Source: T3Sed10-241 sp036796255
GTDB lineage: Bacteria; Bacteroidota; Bacteroidia; Flavobacteriales_D; Cryomorphaceae
Direction of reading: 5' to 3'
Length of the DNA: 37,402 nt
Assembly: GCA_036796255.1 (NCBI GenBank)
Contig: DAIRDH010000032.1
Location: 1-37,402, forward strand
Shown piece by piece: positions 7,508 through 16,376 of this stretch (position 1 is the stretch's first letter; each line of letters starts with the position of its first letter). The notes beneath the pieces were generated by a model. It did no database searches, was not told where the DNA came from, and saw nothing but the letters and a program-made list of their open reading frames with translations. The position numbers and the translations under genes are program-made.

Positions 7508-9961
7508 ATGTACAACGAAGACATTTCAAACGTAAATAGCAACTTTGACAGCTATAAAGAGCGGCTCACAAACTTCAGCAATGAGTTTGAGCTTGGTCTC
7601 TTCCTGTATATTCTGAAGAAGAATCTTCTGATTATCATCTCTATACTCGTGGTTGCGGTGCTTGGCAGTTATATCTATCTGCGCTATACTTCACCCACTT
7701 ACGAAGCGCGCACGATCATACAGCTGGGCAGCAGCGATCAGGCCAAGCGCATTTTGAATGTAAATCAGTTTGCGGACGACAACAGCTTACTCAAGGAAAT
7801 TGAGTTGATGAAATCGAAGTTGCTTATCGAGCGCGTAGTGAATCGATTGCCCATGGAAATCACCTATTTTGAAAAGGGTGAATTTCTGACGGATCAAAAA
7901 TATCCGCGTTCTTCTTTTGTTGTGGAGCTGATTTCTATGCGTGATTCCTCGATACAAGATGCTCCAATTGATGTGCATTTTGGCAATGACCAAACTTATC
8001 ACCTCGAACTCTACGGAACCAAAATCGGAGAAACTGAAAAAGTAGGCCAGGTCGCTTCCAACTCCTATTTCAATTACCGACTCATTGTGGTCGACGCCCA
8101 TCACTACCAGCGCGTTGAGCAAGGCGAAGTATCCTTCTACTTCACGCTTAACCGTCCCAGCACCCTGGCCAATAAGTTCAGCAGACAATTGGGAATAAAG
8201 ATTCTCAACAATACTGCAAAAACTATTGAAATAAGCCTGCGCCACAACAATGCCGGTATAGCCCGCGACTTCGTGGTGGCCCATGCGGAGGAGTACATCA
8301 ATTTCGATCTCGAAAACCGCGAGCGGGGTGCAATGAATATTCTTAAGTTCATTGACAGCCAGCTTGACACCGTCTACCAAAACCTCAAAGATTCCGAGCT
8401 CCAGCTCAACATGTACAAGCAGGAAAATAAAATATCAGACCTCGAAAACCTGAGCAGCATGTACTTTGATGTGTTCAGGAATTTCGAGGAAGAGCTGCTC
8501 CGCCTGGATCTTGAAGAGAGCATGCTCAACCAGGTATTGCTCACAATTGAGGGTAGTGAAAATGAGATAGATGTATACGAGCTCATCCCATTGCTTACTG
8601 GCACTGCGTATGAGAGCTCTATTTCAAAAATGCTTGAGACGCTGCGCGGTCTGCTAACAACGCGCGAAGAAATTCAGTTTGATATCAAGGAAGGCAGCAA
8701 GCGCATCCAGAAAATGGACAATAGCGTCGAGATCCAGAAACGCCTTATTGTAGAAAGCGTCATATCAGCGCGAAACAAAATTAAGATGAGGCAAAGTAAC
8801 CTGAATGAAAAGCTTGCGGAATACGAGCAAGGATTTGGGAAACTGCCAGACAAACAATTGGAATTTGCGCGCTTAAGGCGAATATTCACCATCAACGAGA
8901 AGTACTATACCATGCTTCTTGAGAAGAAAACTCAGTATCGCATATCTCAGGCTGGCTTCGTTACCGAAAACATGATTTTGGAACGGCTTATAAGCTCCGG
9001 ACAGCCCATTTCACCCCAAAAAAGCCTTATCACTGGTGGGGCCATTGCAATCGCTCTGCTACTGGGATTGGCCATTGTAATTATCAAGTACATCCTTCAC
9101 AACAAGATTACTTCGATCAAGGAAATTGTCAAACTAAGCCACGCTTCAATTTCGGTACTTGGGATGATTCCCAAATACAAAAAAGATATTCCTACATCGC
9201 AGTTACTAATCGATAAGAGTCCGAAATCCATGATTTCAGAATCATTCAGAAGCCTGCGTACCAATTTGCGATTTCTCACCGATGGATCTGAAAGTGACGA
9301 GGCGCGCACCATCGCTATCACATCTACCACCTCAGGTGAAGGCAAAACTTTTGTGGCCATCAACCTTGCGGGAATTATTGCATTTTCCGGCCAACGCGTT
9401 ATAGTACTCGACCTTGATATGCGCAAGCCTAAAATCCACTTGGGATTCGATGTGGACAACGAGGAAGGCATGAGCACAATCCTCATTGGCAAATCCAAAC
9501 TTGAAGATTGTATCATCAACAGCAAGGTGGAACAGCTCGACTTTATCACCGCAGGGCCTATACCTCCCAATCCCGCAGAGCTTGTAATGGGCAAACGCAT
9601 GCAGGAAGTGCTTGCAATTCTCAAAAAACAATATGATGTAATCATCATGGACAATCCTCCGGTAGGGATGGTCACAGATGGTATACCTATGATCAAGCAG
9701 GCAGATAGCCCTATTTACATTTTCAGGGCCGACATGTCGACCAAGCAAAGTGTGCAGATGGTTGACAGGTTGATCAACGAAAACGACCTGACTAAACTCT
9801 CAGTAGTACTCAACTGCGTAGACATTGACCGCAACAAATACGGCTACAGTTATGGCTATGGCTATGGTTACGGCTACGGTTATGGCTACGGTTATGGCTA
9901 TTACGATGATGATAAAATGAAAAAACCAAAAGGCTTTTTTCAAAGATTTTTTGGCAGTTAA
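7508..9961 (+). CDS. polysaccharide co-polymerase with tyrosine autokinase domain (Wzc-like BY-kinase)
   Basis: The product is 817 residues. A first membrane helix lies near residues 37-55 (LLIIISILVVAVLGSYIYL). A Wzz-type chain-length domain and a long coiled-coil periplasmic region reach to about residue 490, a second helix lies near 508-528, and a cytoplasmic kinase domain follows. The kinase has Walker A TSTTSGEGKT (Lys about 613), Walker A' VLDLDMRKP and Walker B VIIMDNPP, the set diagnostic of bacterial tyrosine kinases. The C-terminus has a tyrosine cluster of 12 Tyr in 22 residues (about 778-799), the expected autophosphorylation tail. In the Wzc model, cycling of tail phosphorylation controls polymer length and export through the Wza-like channel. 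The gene follows the export gene by 4 bases. Confidence 0.95.
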   Translation: MYNEDISNVNSNFDSYKERLTNFSNEFELGLFLYILKKNLLIIISILVVAVLGSYIYLRYTSPTYEARTIIQLGSSDQAKRILNVNQFADDNSLLKEIELMKSKLLIERVVNRLPMEITYFEKGEFLTDQKYPRSSFVVELISMRDSSIQDAPIDVHFGNDQTYHLELYGTKIGETEKVGQVASNSYFNYRLIVVDAHHYQRVEQGEVSFYFTLNRPSTLANKFSRQLGIKILNNTAKTIEISLRHNNAGIARDFVVAHAEEYINFDLENRERGAMNILKFIDSQLDTVYQNLKDSELQLNMYKQENKISDLENLSSMYFDVFRNFEEELLRLDLEESMLNQVLLTIEGSENEIDVYELIPLLTGTAYESSISKMLETLRGLLTTREEIQFDIKEGSKRIQKMDNSVEIQKRLIVESVISARNKIKMRQSNLNEKLAEYEQGFGKLPDKQLEFARLRRIFTINEKYYTMLLEKKTQYRISQAGFVTENMILERLISSGQPISPQKSLITGGAIAIALLLGLAIVIIKYILHNKITSIKEIVKLSHASISVLGMIPKYKKDIPTSQLLIDKSPKSMISESFRSLRTNLRFLTDGSESDEARTIAITSTTSGEGKTFVAINLAGIIAFSGQRVIVLDLDMRKPKIHLGFDVDNEEGMSTILIGKSKLEDCIINSKVEQLDFITAGPIPPNPAELVMGKRMQEVLAILKKQYDVIIMDNPPVGMVTDGIPMIKQADSPIYIFRADMSTKQSVQMVDRLINENDLTKLSVVLNCVDIDRNKYGYSYGYGYGYGYGYGYGYGYYDDDKMKKPKGFFQRFFGS
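9839..9904 (+). repeat. Tyr-Gly codon repeat encoding the kinase tail
   Basis: Twenty-two codons alternate tyrosine with glycine (one serine), giving 12 tyrosines and ending in a Tyr-Tyr pair. Both TAT/TAC and GGC/GGT are used irregularly, so the hexamer is not a pure DNA repeat. The peptide, rather than recent slippage, seems to be what is conserved. Confidence 0.9.
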
Positions 9962-9966
9962 TATTT

Positions 9967-10515
9967 ATGAAGATAACGTCATTAAACATTCCTGATTTAC
10001 TTCTTGTAGAGCCACGTGTTTTCGCTGATCAACGGGGTTATTTTTTTGAAAGTTTTAATAGTGCGGCATTTGCGGAAGCGACCGGCCTCAAACTCAACTT
10101 TGTGCAAGACAATGAATCTATGTCGCTGAGGGGCGTGCTGCGGGGGCTTCATTTCCAGATCCCACCACATGGACAAGGCAAATTGGTGCGGGTGGTTCAA
10201 GGTGCAGTGTACGACGTGGCGGTCGACTTGAGGAAATCCTCACCGCATTATGGACAAAGCTGCGGCGTGATGCTGAGTGCTCAGAATAAAAAACAACTCT
10301 ATATACCCCCTGGATTTGCACATGGCTTTGCCGTCTTGGACGACAACAGTATTTTCTCTTACAAGTGTACTTCACTGTATCACAAGGAGAGCGAAATATG
10401 CCTAAAGTGGAATGATAAAAACCTCAATATTTCTTGGCCCTTGGCATCGCCCTTAATTTCCGACAAGGATCAAAATGACAGTATTGCTTTCAAAGATTTT
10501 GTTTCACCTTTTTAA
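9967..10515 (+). CDS. rfbC: dTDP-4-dehydrorhamnose 3,5-epimerase (RmlC-type)
   Basis: The product is 182 residues, the normal length of RmlC, a cupin epimerase that acts on dTDP-4-keto-6-deoxyglucose in dTDP-L-rhamnose synthesis in the cytoplasm. Recognisable elements are FFESFN near the N-terminus, FVQDNESMS, GVLRGLHFQ with the catalytic His at about 62, VYDVAVDLRKSSPHYG, and GFAHGFAVLDD followed by the conserved tyrosine region YKCTSLYHKESE. It lies 5 bases after the kinase gene and 5 bases before the phosphoglycosyl transferase gene, so it is in the same operon. The other rhamnose genes (rmlA, rmlB, rmlD) are not in the window. A related epimerase making another 6-deoxysugar is possible. 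Confidence 0.93.
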   Translation: MKITSLNIPDLLLVEPRVFADQRGYFFESFNSAAFAEATGLKLNFVQDNESMSLRGVLRGLHFQIPPHGQGKLVRVVQGAVYDVAVDLRKSSPHYGQSCGVMLSAQNKKQLYIPPGFAHGFAVLDDNSIFSYKCTSLYHKESEICLKWNDKNLNISWPLASPLISDKDQNDSIAFKDFVSPF

Positions 10516-10520
10516 AGCCT

Positions 10521-11621
10521 ATGTCTCACAGCCTATCACTCGCCATACTTTACATCTTCTTCTTTTTCGCGACCACCGCTTTTAGTCTGCTGGTCAACAG
10601 TATACTGCTGCGGTTTGTAAAAACACTGGGGACAAAAAATCAGCCTGGTGCAAGTGTGAGGTGGAGTGTGCAGACGAAGCCTGCCATTGGTGGACTTTCA
10701 TTTTTCATTATTTTCTTCATTAGCTTCAGCGTATATTCAATTGCTTTCGATGCGCGCGATGTTTTCGAAAGTAAACGGATTATTGGACTTCTCGCTGCAG
10801 GGATTATTGGTTTTTTGATGGGCCTCACCGATGATGCCTACAATACGCGCCCTATCCTTAAATTTTTAGCTCAAGTGATGTGCGGGGTCATTTTCATCAG
10901 CACAGGATCGTCCATAGTTTTTTTTGGAAATGAAATTGTTGATGCTGTGCTTACCGTGATCTGGGTGGTGGGCATCATGAATTCCATCAATATGCTTGAC
11001 AATATGGATGGAATTGCCACCAGCGTTTCCATTTTCATACTGCTGTCTGCGCTGGGCAATATGATTATATCTGGAGCTTATTCCGAAGTAGACTTTATGC
11101 TCATACTTGGGGTATTTGCCGCGTTGCTTGGATTCTTGTTTTTTAATTGGCACCCAAGCAGCATGTACATGGGCGATACAGGCAGTCAGTTTCTTGGCGT
11201 TATATTAGGATATGTCGGGATTCATTATTGCTGGAATGTGCAGGGCATCGAGGATGGTGGCGGAAGCTGGATGGGGTTAGCAGCCCTTGTCACAGTATTT
11301 GCCCTTCCTATTGTGGATACCACTATAGTTACTGTAAATCGATTGAGGAAAGGACAGTCTCCTTTTGTAGGTGGCAAAGATCACACTACGCACAACCTTT
11401 CCTATTATGGATTTACCGATGAGCAAGTCGCTTACTTATACGTGGGTATATCACTCCTGGCAATGTTGGCGTATTTTAACCTGATATTGTTCGTCTCTTC
11501 GGCCAACTACTTGGTTATTTCTATCTACCTTTTGCTGTTTTTTGCAGGATTGGCCATTTTTTTCATTTTGGTCGAGAAAAACCGAAAACACCGATCGTAC
11601 GTTAAATACAAAGAATCTTAA
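10521..11621 (+). CDS. MraY/WecA-family polyprenyl-phosphate N-acetylhexosamine-1-phosphate transferase
   Basis: The product is 366 residues with about ten hydrophobic segments. The family's cytoplasmic motifs are present in order: GLTDDAYNTRP (paired Asp 104-105), NMLDNMDGIATSVS (about 157-170), MGDTGSQFLG (about 217-226) and the KDHTTHNL His motif (about 286-292). Such enzymes transfer a sugar-1-phosphate from a UDP-sugar to undecaprenyl phosphate, the first membrane step in O-antigen, exopolysaccharide or teichoic acid synthesis. The HTTHNL form and operon context with export and kinase genes point to WecA-like priming rather than the peptidoglycan enzyme MraY. This may be the initiating transferase of the locus (inference). 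Confidence 0.92.
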   Translation: MSHSLSLAILYIFFFFATTAFSLLVNSILLRFVKTLGTKNQPGASVRWSVQTKPAIGGLSFFIIFFISFSVYSIAFDARDVFESKRIIGLLAAGIIGFLMGLTDDAYNTRPILKFLAQVMCGVIFISTGSSIVFFGNEIVDAVLTVIWVVGIMNSINMLDNMDGIATSVSIFILLSALGNMIISGAYSEVDFMLILGVFAALLGFLFFNWHPSSMYMGDTGSQFLGVILGYVGIHYCWNVQGIEDGGGSWMGLAALVTVFALPIVDTTIVTVNRLRKGQSPFVGGKDHTTHNLSYYGFTDEQVAYLYVGISLLAMLAYFNLILFVSSANYLVISIYLLLFFAGLAIFFILVEKNRKHRSYVKYKES

Positions 11622-11644
11622 GTACTCCTCAGCTCCTCTATTTA

Positions 11645-12664
11645 ATGAAATTCACCTCTACCGCTTACCGAAATATATTCTTCAGCAGCCTTTCATTGCT
11701 CCTATGTGTAGCATGCTGGTTTGCTTTTTCAGCTTACAGCGAGAAAGAAGGTACAGAACAAGAAAAGCGGGAAGGATACCAACGCTATTTCAATACCCAT
11801 TACAAGATTTTCTCCTTGCCCATGCCCCAAAACTTGAGCTTCAGTGGCGAATCAGTTCCCATGGAAAAAATTGACGTTCAGGAACGTCTCGACCGCGAGC
11901 TGCTGGTCAATGCCTACTGGCAATCTCAGACCTTACTGTTTCACAAACGGGCCAACAGGTGGTTTCCCGTTATTGAACCGATCCTGGCTGAAGAGGGTGT
12001 GCCCGATGACTTCAAGTACCTCGCCCTAATTGAGAGTGGCCTTACCAATGTGGTGTCACCTGCTGGGGCTACGGGATATTGGCAAATCAGAAAAGAGACA
12101 GGCAAAGAGCTTGGACTTGAAATAAATGACGAGGTTGATGAACGCTACCATGTGGAAAAGGCCACCCGGGCCGCTTGCAAATATCTGAAACAAGCCCATG
12201 CTAAATTTGGCAATTGGACCATGGCAGCAGCCTCGTACAATATCGGTATATACGGTATTACGCGACAGATCGAAAGGCAAAAGGTAAATGACTATTACGA
12301 CTTGCTTTTGGTGGAAGAGACTTCGCGATACTTATTCCGCATTCTTGCCGCCAAAGAGATCATAACCAAACCCGCCCAATACGGTTTTCACTTCAGGCCT
12401 GCTGACCTTTATGAACCTTACACCGTGATAGAGGTTAATGTGAATGGTGGTGTGAAAGATCTCGCCGTCTATGCCTTGGAAAAAGGTATAAATTATAAAA
12501 TATTGAAAACCCTCAATCCCTGGCTGAGAGAGAACTACCTCACCAATCCTTACGGAAAAGAGTATGCTTTCAAGTTGCCGGCCGATTCAGCCTTTGGCAT
12601 ATACATCGATACCTCAATCGAGTCAGGTGAATTGGATACGCTCAGCAGGGAAATTATTCACTGA
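11645..12664 (+). CDS. lytic transglycosylase with SLT domain (MltD-like)
   Basis: The product is about 339 residues with an N-terminal hydrophobic segment (NIFFSSLSLLLCVACWFAFS), either a signal peptide, lipoprotein signal or membrane anchor. The catalytic SLT domain spans roughly residues 95-215. It includes EGVPDDFKYLALIESGL (catalytic Glu in the IESGL element), SPAGATGYWQI, the DERYHVEKATRAACKYL helix and WTMAAASYNIG. These enzymes cleave the MurNAc-GlcNAc bond to give 1,6-anhydro ends in the periplasm. The C-terminal part (YEPYTVIEVNVNGGVKDLAVYALE) resembles the LysM-like or spacer region of MltD but no clear LysM is seen. It follows the transferase gene by 23 bases and precedes uvrA by 5. 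Confidence 0.88.
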   Translation: MKFTSTAYRNIFFSSLSLLLCVACWFAFSAYSEKEGTEQEKREGYQRYFNTHYKIFSLPMPQNLSFSGESVPMEKIDVQERLDRELLVNAYWQSQTLLFHKRANRWFPVIEPILAEEGVPDDFKYLALIESGLTNVVSPAGATGYWQIRKETGKELGLEINDEVDERYHVEKATRAACKYLKQAHAKFGNWTMAAASYNIGIYGITRQIERQKVNDYYDLLLVEETSRYLFRILAAKEIITKPAQYGFHFRPADLYEPYTVIEVNVNGGVKDLAVYALEKGINYKILKTLNPWLRENYLTNPYGKEYAFKLPADSAFGIYIDTSIESGELDTLSREIIH

Positions 12665-12669
12665 CCCAA

Positions 12670-15510
12670 ATGCACGATACCCAAAATGTCACTGATGGAC
12701 TTGATGCCGTTGAAGTGCTCGGCGCCCGTGTTCACAACCTGAAAAATATAGACGTTAGCATACCACGCAATAAACTCGTGGTATTAACTGGCCTAAGCGG
12801 CAGCGGAAAATCATCCCTCGCTTTCGACACCATTTATGCCGAGGGACAGCGCCGCTACATTGAAACTTTTTCCTCCTACGCACGGCAGTTTATGGGCAGC
12901 GTGGAGCGGCCGGATGTTGACAAAATCAGCGGCCTGAGCCCCGTCATCAGCATTGAGCAAAAAACAATCAGCAAGAGCCCGCGCTCTACTGTAGGCACGA
13001 TCACAGAGATTTATGACTTTCTCCGACTGCTCTACGCGCGCGTGGCTGACGCCTACAGCTATGAGACCGGTGAGCGCATGGTAAGCTACAGCGAAGACCA
13101 AATAGTTGACCTGATCACATCAAGCTACATCGGTAATAAAATCAGCCTGCTCGCTCCGGTCGTACGCGGCCGAAAAGGTCATTACAAAGAACTTTTCGTT
13201 GGCATCGCCAAGCAAGGATACCTGCGCGTGCGTGTGGATGGTGAGATTCGCGACATCACCGGGGGCATGCAGCTCGACCGCTACAAGATTCATGACATCG
13301 AAGTGGTGGTTGACCGCTTATCCGTGGAATCCGACCAGCTCGACCGCATCAGGCAAAGCACCACTGCCACCCTAGAGATGGGTCATGGCGCCATGATGGT
13401 ACTGGACTTTGAAACAGAGAAAATCAGGCACTTCAGTAGGGAGTTGATGTGCCCTACTACAGGCATTTCCTACCCAAAACCAGAGCCCAACCTCTTCTCG
13501 TTCAACTCCCCCTATGGGGTGTGCAGCCGGTGCAACGGCTTGGGTCACGTCAGTGAGGTGAGCAAAGACAAAATCATTCCCGATCCAGGCAAGAGTATTC
13601 GCAAAGGAGGCCTAGAGCCACTCGGACCGTACAAGAACAACTGGATATTTAACCAGCTTGAAGCCCTTCTCGGCAAATACGACTTCAGCCTCAACACCAA
13701 AATATCTGACCTCGACGAGGAACTCCTCGATAAGATACTCTACGGCACTGATGAGGCACTCAAGGTAAATAGCCAACAGAGTGGCACTTCTTTTAGCGTT
13801 CAATACGAAGGCATTACCAACTTCATCGCCCGACAGGCCGAAGACAGCAAGTCAAAGCCTCTGGAGCGCTGGGCCAAGGGATTCATGAACCAGGTGGTGT
13901 GCCCCAAATGCAATGGCAGTCGCCTGCGCAAAGAAGCATTGCATTTCAAACTTGACGACAAGTCGATCAACGAAGTGAGCGCCATGGACATCGCGGCTTT
14001 TGATGACTGGATCAACCAACTGGAGTCGACCCTGAGCAAACGCCAGAAAGTGGTGGCCCACGACATCCTCAAAGAAATCATAAGCCGCGTATCTTTTCTG
14101 CGCAATGTGGGCCTTGACTACCTCACCCTCGACCGAACTGCACAAACGCTCTCGGGTGGTGAGGCCCAGCGAATCAGGTTGGCCACGCAGATAGGTTCTC
14201 AACTCGTAGGCGTACTTTACATCCTTGATGAGCCCAGCATAGGTCTCCACCAGCGCGACAACCACAAACTCATAGACTCGCTCAAGAAATTGCGCGACAT
14301 GGGCAACTCGGTGATTGTGGTGGAACACGACAAAGACATGATGCTTGCAGCTGATCATATCATCGACATCGGCCCGCACGCCGGCGTGCACGGTGGCCAA
14401 ATAGTGGGCGAAGGCAATATTGACGACCTGCGCAAATCAGATTCCTTAACCGCAGCTTACATCGACGGACGCCTGGGAGTTGAAGTTCCCAAAAAGCGAA
14501 GAAAAGGAAATGGCAATAAGCTCTCTATCAAGGGAGCAAGTGGCCACAACCTAAAATCGGTCAATGCCGATTTTCCATTGGGGGTGTTTATTTGCGTAAC
14601 CGGAGTTTCCGGTAGTGGAAAATCCACCCTGATCAACCATACACTTTATCCCATCCTCAACAACCACGCATTTCCCGCAGGGGTGATGACACCATTGCCT
14701 TATGGCAAAGTGAATGGTCTAGAGCATATCGACAAGGTGGTTGACATCGATCAATCCCCGATAGGCCGCACTCCACGAAGCAATCCGGCAACTTATACCG
14801 GTCTGTTTAATGAAATACGAGACTTGTTTGCATCACTACCCGAAGCCAAGATAAGGGGCTACAAGGCTGGGCGGTTCAGCTTCAACACCTCAGGCGGTCG
14901 CTGTGAAACCTGCAAAGGAGCCGGTGTACGTACCATAGAAATGAACTTCCTGCCAGATGTGTACGTGGTTTGTGACACCTGCCAAGGCAAGCGCTACAAT
15001 CGCGAAACCCTTGAAGTGCGCTTCAAAGGCAAATCGATCAGTGACGTACTCAGCATGACAGTTGAAGTGGCACTGAAGTTTTTCGACGGTATTCCGAAAA
15101 TACAGCGAAAGCTCGATACCCTGCACCAGGTGGGTCTCGATTACATCACTTTGGGCCAGCAATCCACCACGCTCTCAGGAGGTGAAGCCCAACGTATCAA
15201 ACTCGCCACTGAACTTTCAAAACGCGATACCGGCAACACTTTTTACATACTTGACGAGCCCACTACCGGATTGCATTTCGAAGATATACGGCTCCTTATC
15301 AACGTACTCAACAAGCTTGTAGACAGTGGCAATACCGTACTTGTAGTAGAGCACAATATGGATGTAATAAAGGTGGCTGACCACATCATTGACATTGGGC
15401 CCGAGGGTGGCGATAAAGGAGGCAATATTGTCGTAACCGGCACCCCTGAACAACTGGTTAAAAAGAATTTGGGCCATACGGCCCCCTATCTTAAAGACGA
15501 ACTCAAATGA
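12670..15510 (+). CDS. uvrA: excinuclease ABC subunit A
   Basis: The product is 946 residues, a full-length UvrA. It has two ABC ATPase modules: Walker A GLSGSGKSS near residue 43 and GVSGSGKST near residue 646, and two signature motifs LSGGEAQRIRLAT and LSGGEAQRIKLAT. The cysteine pairs of the zinc modules are visible (CSRCNGLG and CPKCNGSR in the first half; CETCKGAG and CDTCQGKR in the second). UvrA with UvrB scans DNA for bulky lesions in nucleotide excision repair. The gene sits between a peptidoglycan enzyme and a LOG protein, and its stop overlaps the next start (ATGA), so they are co-transcribed. No SOS operator was sought or recognised upstream. Confidence 0.98.
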   Translation: MHDTQNVTDGLDAVEVLGARVHNLKNIDVSIPRNKLVVLTGLSGSGKSSLAFDTIYAEGQRRYIETFSSYARQFMGSVERPDVDKISGLSPVISIEQKTISKSPRSTVGTITEIYDFLRLLYARVADAYSYETGERMVSYSEDQIVDLITSSYIGNKISLLAPVVRGRKGHYKELFVGIAKQGYLRVRVDGEIRDITGGMQLDRYKIHDIEVVVDRLSVESDQLDRIRQSTTATLEMGHGAMMVLDFETEKIRHFSRELMCPTTGISYPKPEPNLFSFNSPYGVCSRCNGLGHVSEVSKDKIIPDPGKSIRKGGLEPLGPYKNNWIFNQLEALLGKYDFSLNTKISDLDEELLDKILYGTDEALKVNSQQSGTSFSVQYEGITNFIARQAEDSKSKPLERWAKGFMNQVVCPKCNGSRLRKEALHFKLDDKSINEVSAMDIAAFDDWINQLESTLSKRQKVVAHDILKEIISRVSFLRNVGLDYLTLDRTAQTLSGGEAQRIRLATQIGSQLVGVLYILDEPSIGLHQRDNHKLIDSLKKLRDMGNSVIVVEHDKDMMLAADHIIDIGPHAGVHGGQIVGEGNIDDLRKSDSLTAAYIDGRLGVEVPKKRRKGNGNKLSIKGASGHNLKSVNADFPLGVFICVTGVSGSGKSTLINHTLYPILNNHAFPAGVMTPLPYGKVNGLEHIDKVVDIDQSPIGRTPRSNPATYTGLFNEIRDLFASLPEAKIRGYKAGRFSFNTSGGRCETCKGAGVRTIEMNFLPDVYVVCDTCQGKRYNRETLEVRFKGKSISDVLSMTVEVALKFFDGIPKIQRKLDTLHQVGLDYITLGQQSTTLSGGEAQRIKLATELSKRDTGNTFYILDEPTTGLHFEDIRLLINVLNKLVDSGNTVLVVEHNMDVIKVADHIIDIGPEGGDKGGNIVVTGTPEQLVKKNLGHTAPYLKDELK

Positions 15511-16220
15511 ACCAAAACGACGACAAACGCATAAAGCGCGCTTTCAAGCCCCGCAACTGGAATGAAACCAAAACCAACGACAGCTGGGCTATTTTCAAAA
15601 TCATGTCCGAATTTGTAGAAGGATTTGAAGCCATGTCGCGCATTAAGCCTTGCGTATCAATATTCGGATCGGCCCGCTTCAGCGACGACGACCCTTCCTA
15701 CATCGCTGCCGAAGATATCGCTTATCGCCTAAGCCAGAGCGGTTACGGCGTTATTACGGGTGGTGGCCCCGGAATTATGGAGGCCGGCAACAAGGGTGCC
15801 AACAGGGCCGATGGCGTGAGCGTAGGCCTAAATATCGACTTGCCTTTCGAGCAAAATGGCAACCCGTACATAGACAAGGACAAGCTGATCAATTTCGATT
15901 ACTTCTTTGTTCGTAAGGTGATGTTTGTCAAATATTCACAAGGATTTATCGTGATGCCAGGAGGTTTTGGAACACTGGATGAACTCTTCGAAGCCATGAC
16001 CCTCATTCAAACAGGAAAAATTGGGCGCTTTCCCATCATCCTTTATGGAAAGGATTTCTGGGGTGGATTACTCGACTGGGTAAAACAAACATTATTGGAG
16101 CGTTACAAAACCATAAGCCCCGAAGATTTAGACCTTTTCAGACTGGCCAACACCCCCGAAGAAGCTGTGGAGCACATTGACCGATTCTACGGCAAGTACA
16201 TGCTCAAACCGAACTTCTAA
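15507..16220 (+). CDS. LOG-family protein (TIGR00730 Rossmann fold, cytokinin-riboside 5'-monophosphate phosphoribohydrolase-like)
   Basis: The product is 237 residues, with the two hallmark segments of the LOG/lysine decarboxylase-like family: GGGPGIMEAGNKGA and PGGFGTLDELFEAMTL. FGSARF near residue 55 is the first strand and loop of the Rossmann fold. Members hydrolyse nucleoside monophosphates (shown for plant LOG and some bacterial homologues such as PpnN); many bacterial members remain of uncertain role. The N-terminal roughly 45 residues (MNQNDDKRIKRAFKPRNWNE) are a basic extension common in Bacteroidetes members. It overlaps uvrA by 4 bases and is the last gene of the long plus-strand run. 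Confidence 0.9.
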   Translation: MNQNDDKRIKRAFKPRNWNETKTNDSWAIFKIMSEFVEGFEAMSRIKPCVSIFGSARFSDDDPSYIAAEDIAYRLSQSGYGVITGGGPGIMEAGNKGANRADGVSVGLNIDLPFEQNGNPYIDKDKLINFDYFFVRKVMFVKYSQGFIVMPGGFGTLDELFEAMTLIQTGKIGRFPIILYGKDFWGGLLDWVKQTLLERYKTISPEDLDLFRLANTPEEAVEHIDRFYGKYMLKPNF

Positions 16221-16334
16221 GCCCTGCTGGGACGCACAACACTGTACATCTCTTGGGCAATCTTTATTGCTTTGTGCACATACGCCTGTTTGCAATTAAG
16301 AAATTGTGTTTTCATCTCAAAGCCACTATATGGA

Positions 16335-16342
16335 TAGCTTTG
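16335..16342 (+). promoter_or_regulatory. Bacteroidetes -7 promoter element (TAGCTTTG)
   Basis: TAGCTTTG is an exact TAnnTTTG match, 34 bases before the ATG pair at 16377/16380, in the 156-base gap after the LOG gene. The nearest upstream TTG is 28 bases away, which is too far for the usual -33 element, so only the -7 half is supported. Confidence 0.45.
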
Positions 16343-16376
16343 CTTGGCACCGAAGTATAAAGCAATTCCACACAGC

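Noticed and set aside
7787..8380. Antisense open frame of 197 aa inside the tyrosine kinase gene
   Set aside because: It is covered by a full-length, motif-rich gene; no independent coding evidence.
9839..9904. Hexamer repeat considered as a CRISPR or tandem non-coding repeat
   Set aside because: It is in frame within the kinase gene, has no unique spacers and encodes the known type of tyrosine tail.
16221..16334. Short minus-strand frame (61 aa) in the gap after the LOG gene
   Set aside because: It extends over the promoter region and into the next gene, and has no family resemblance or start context.
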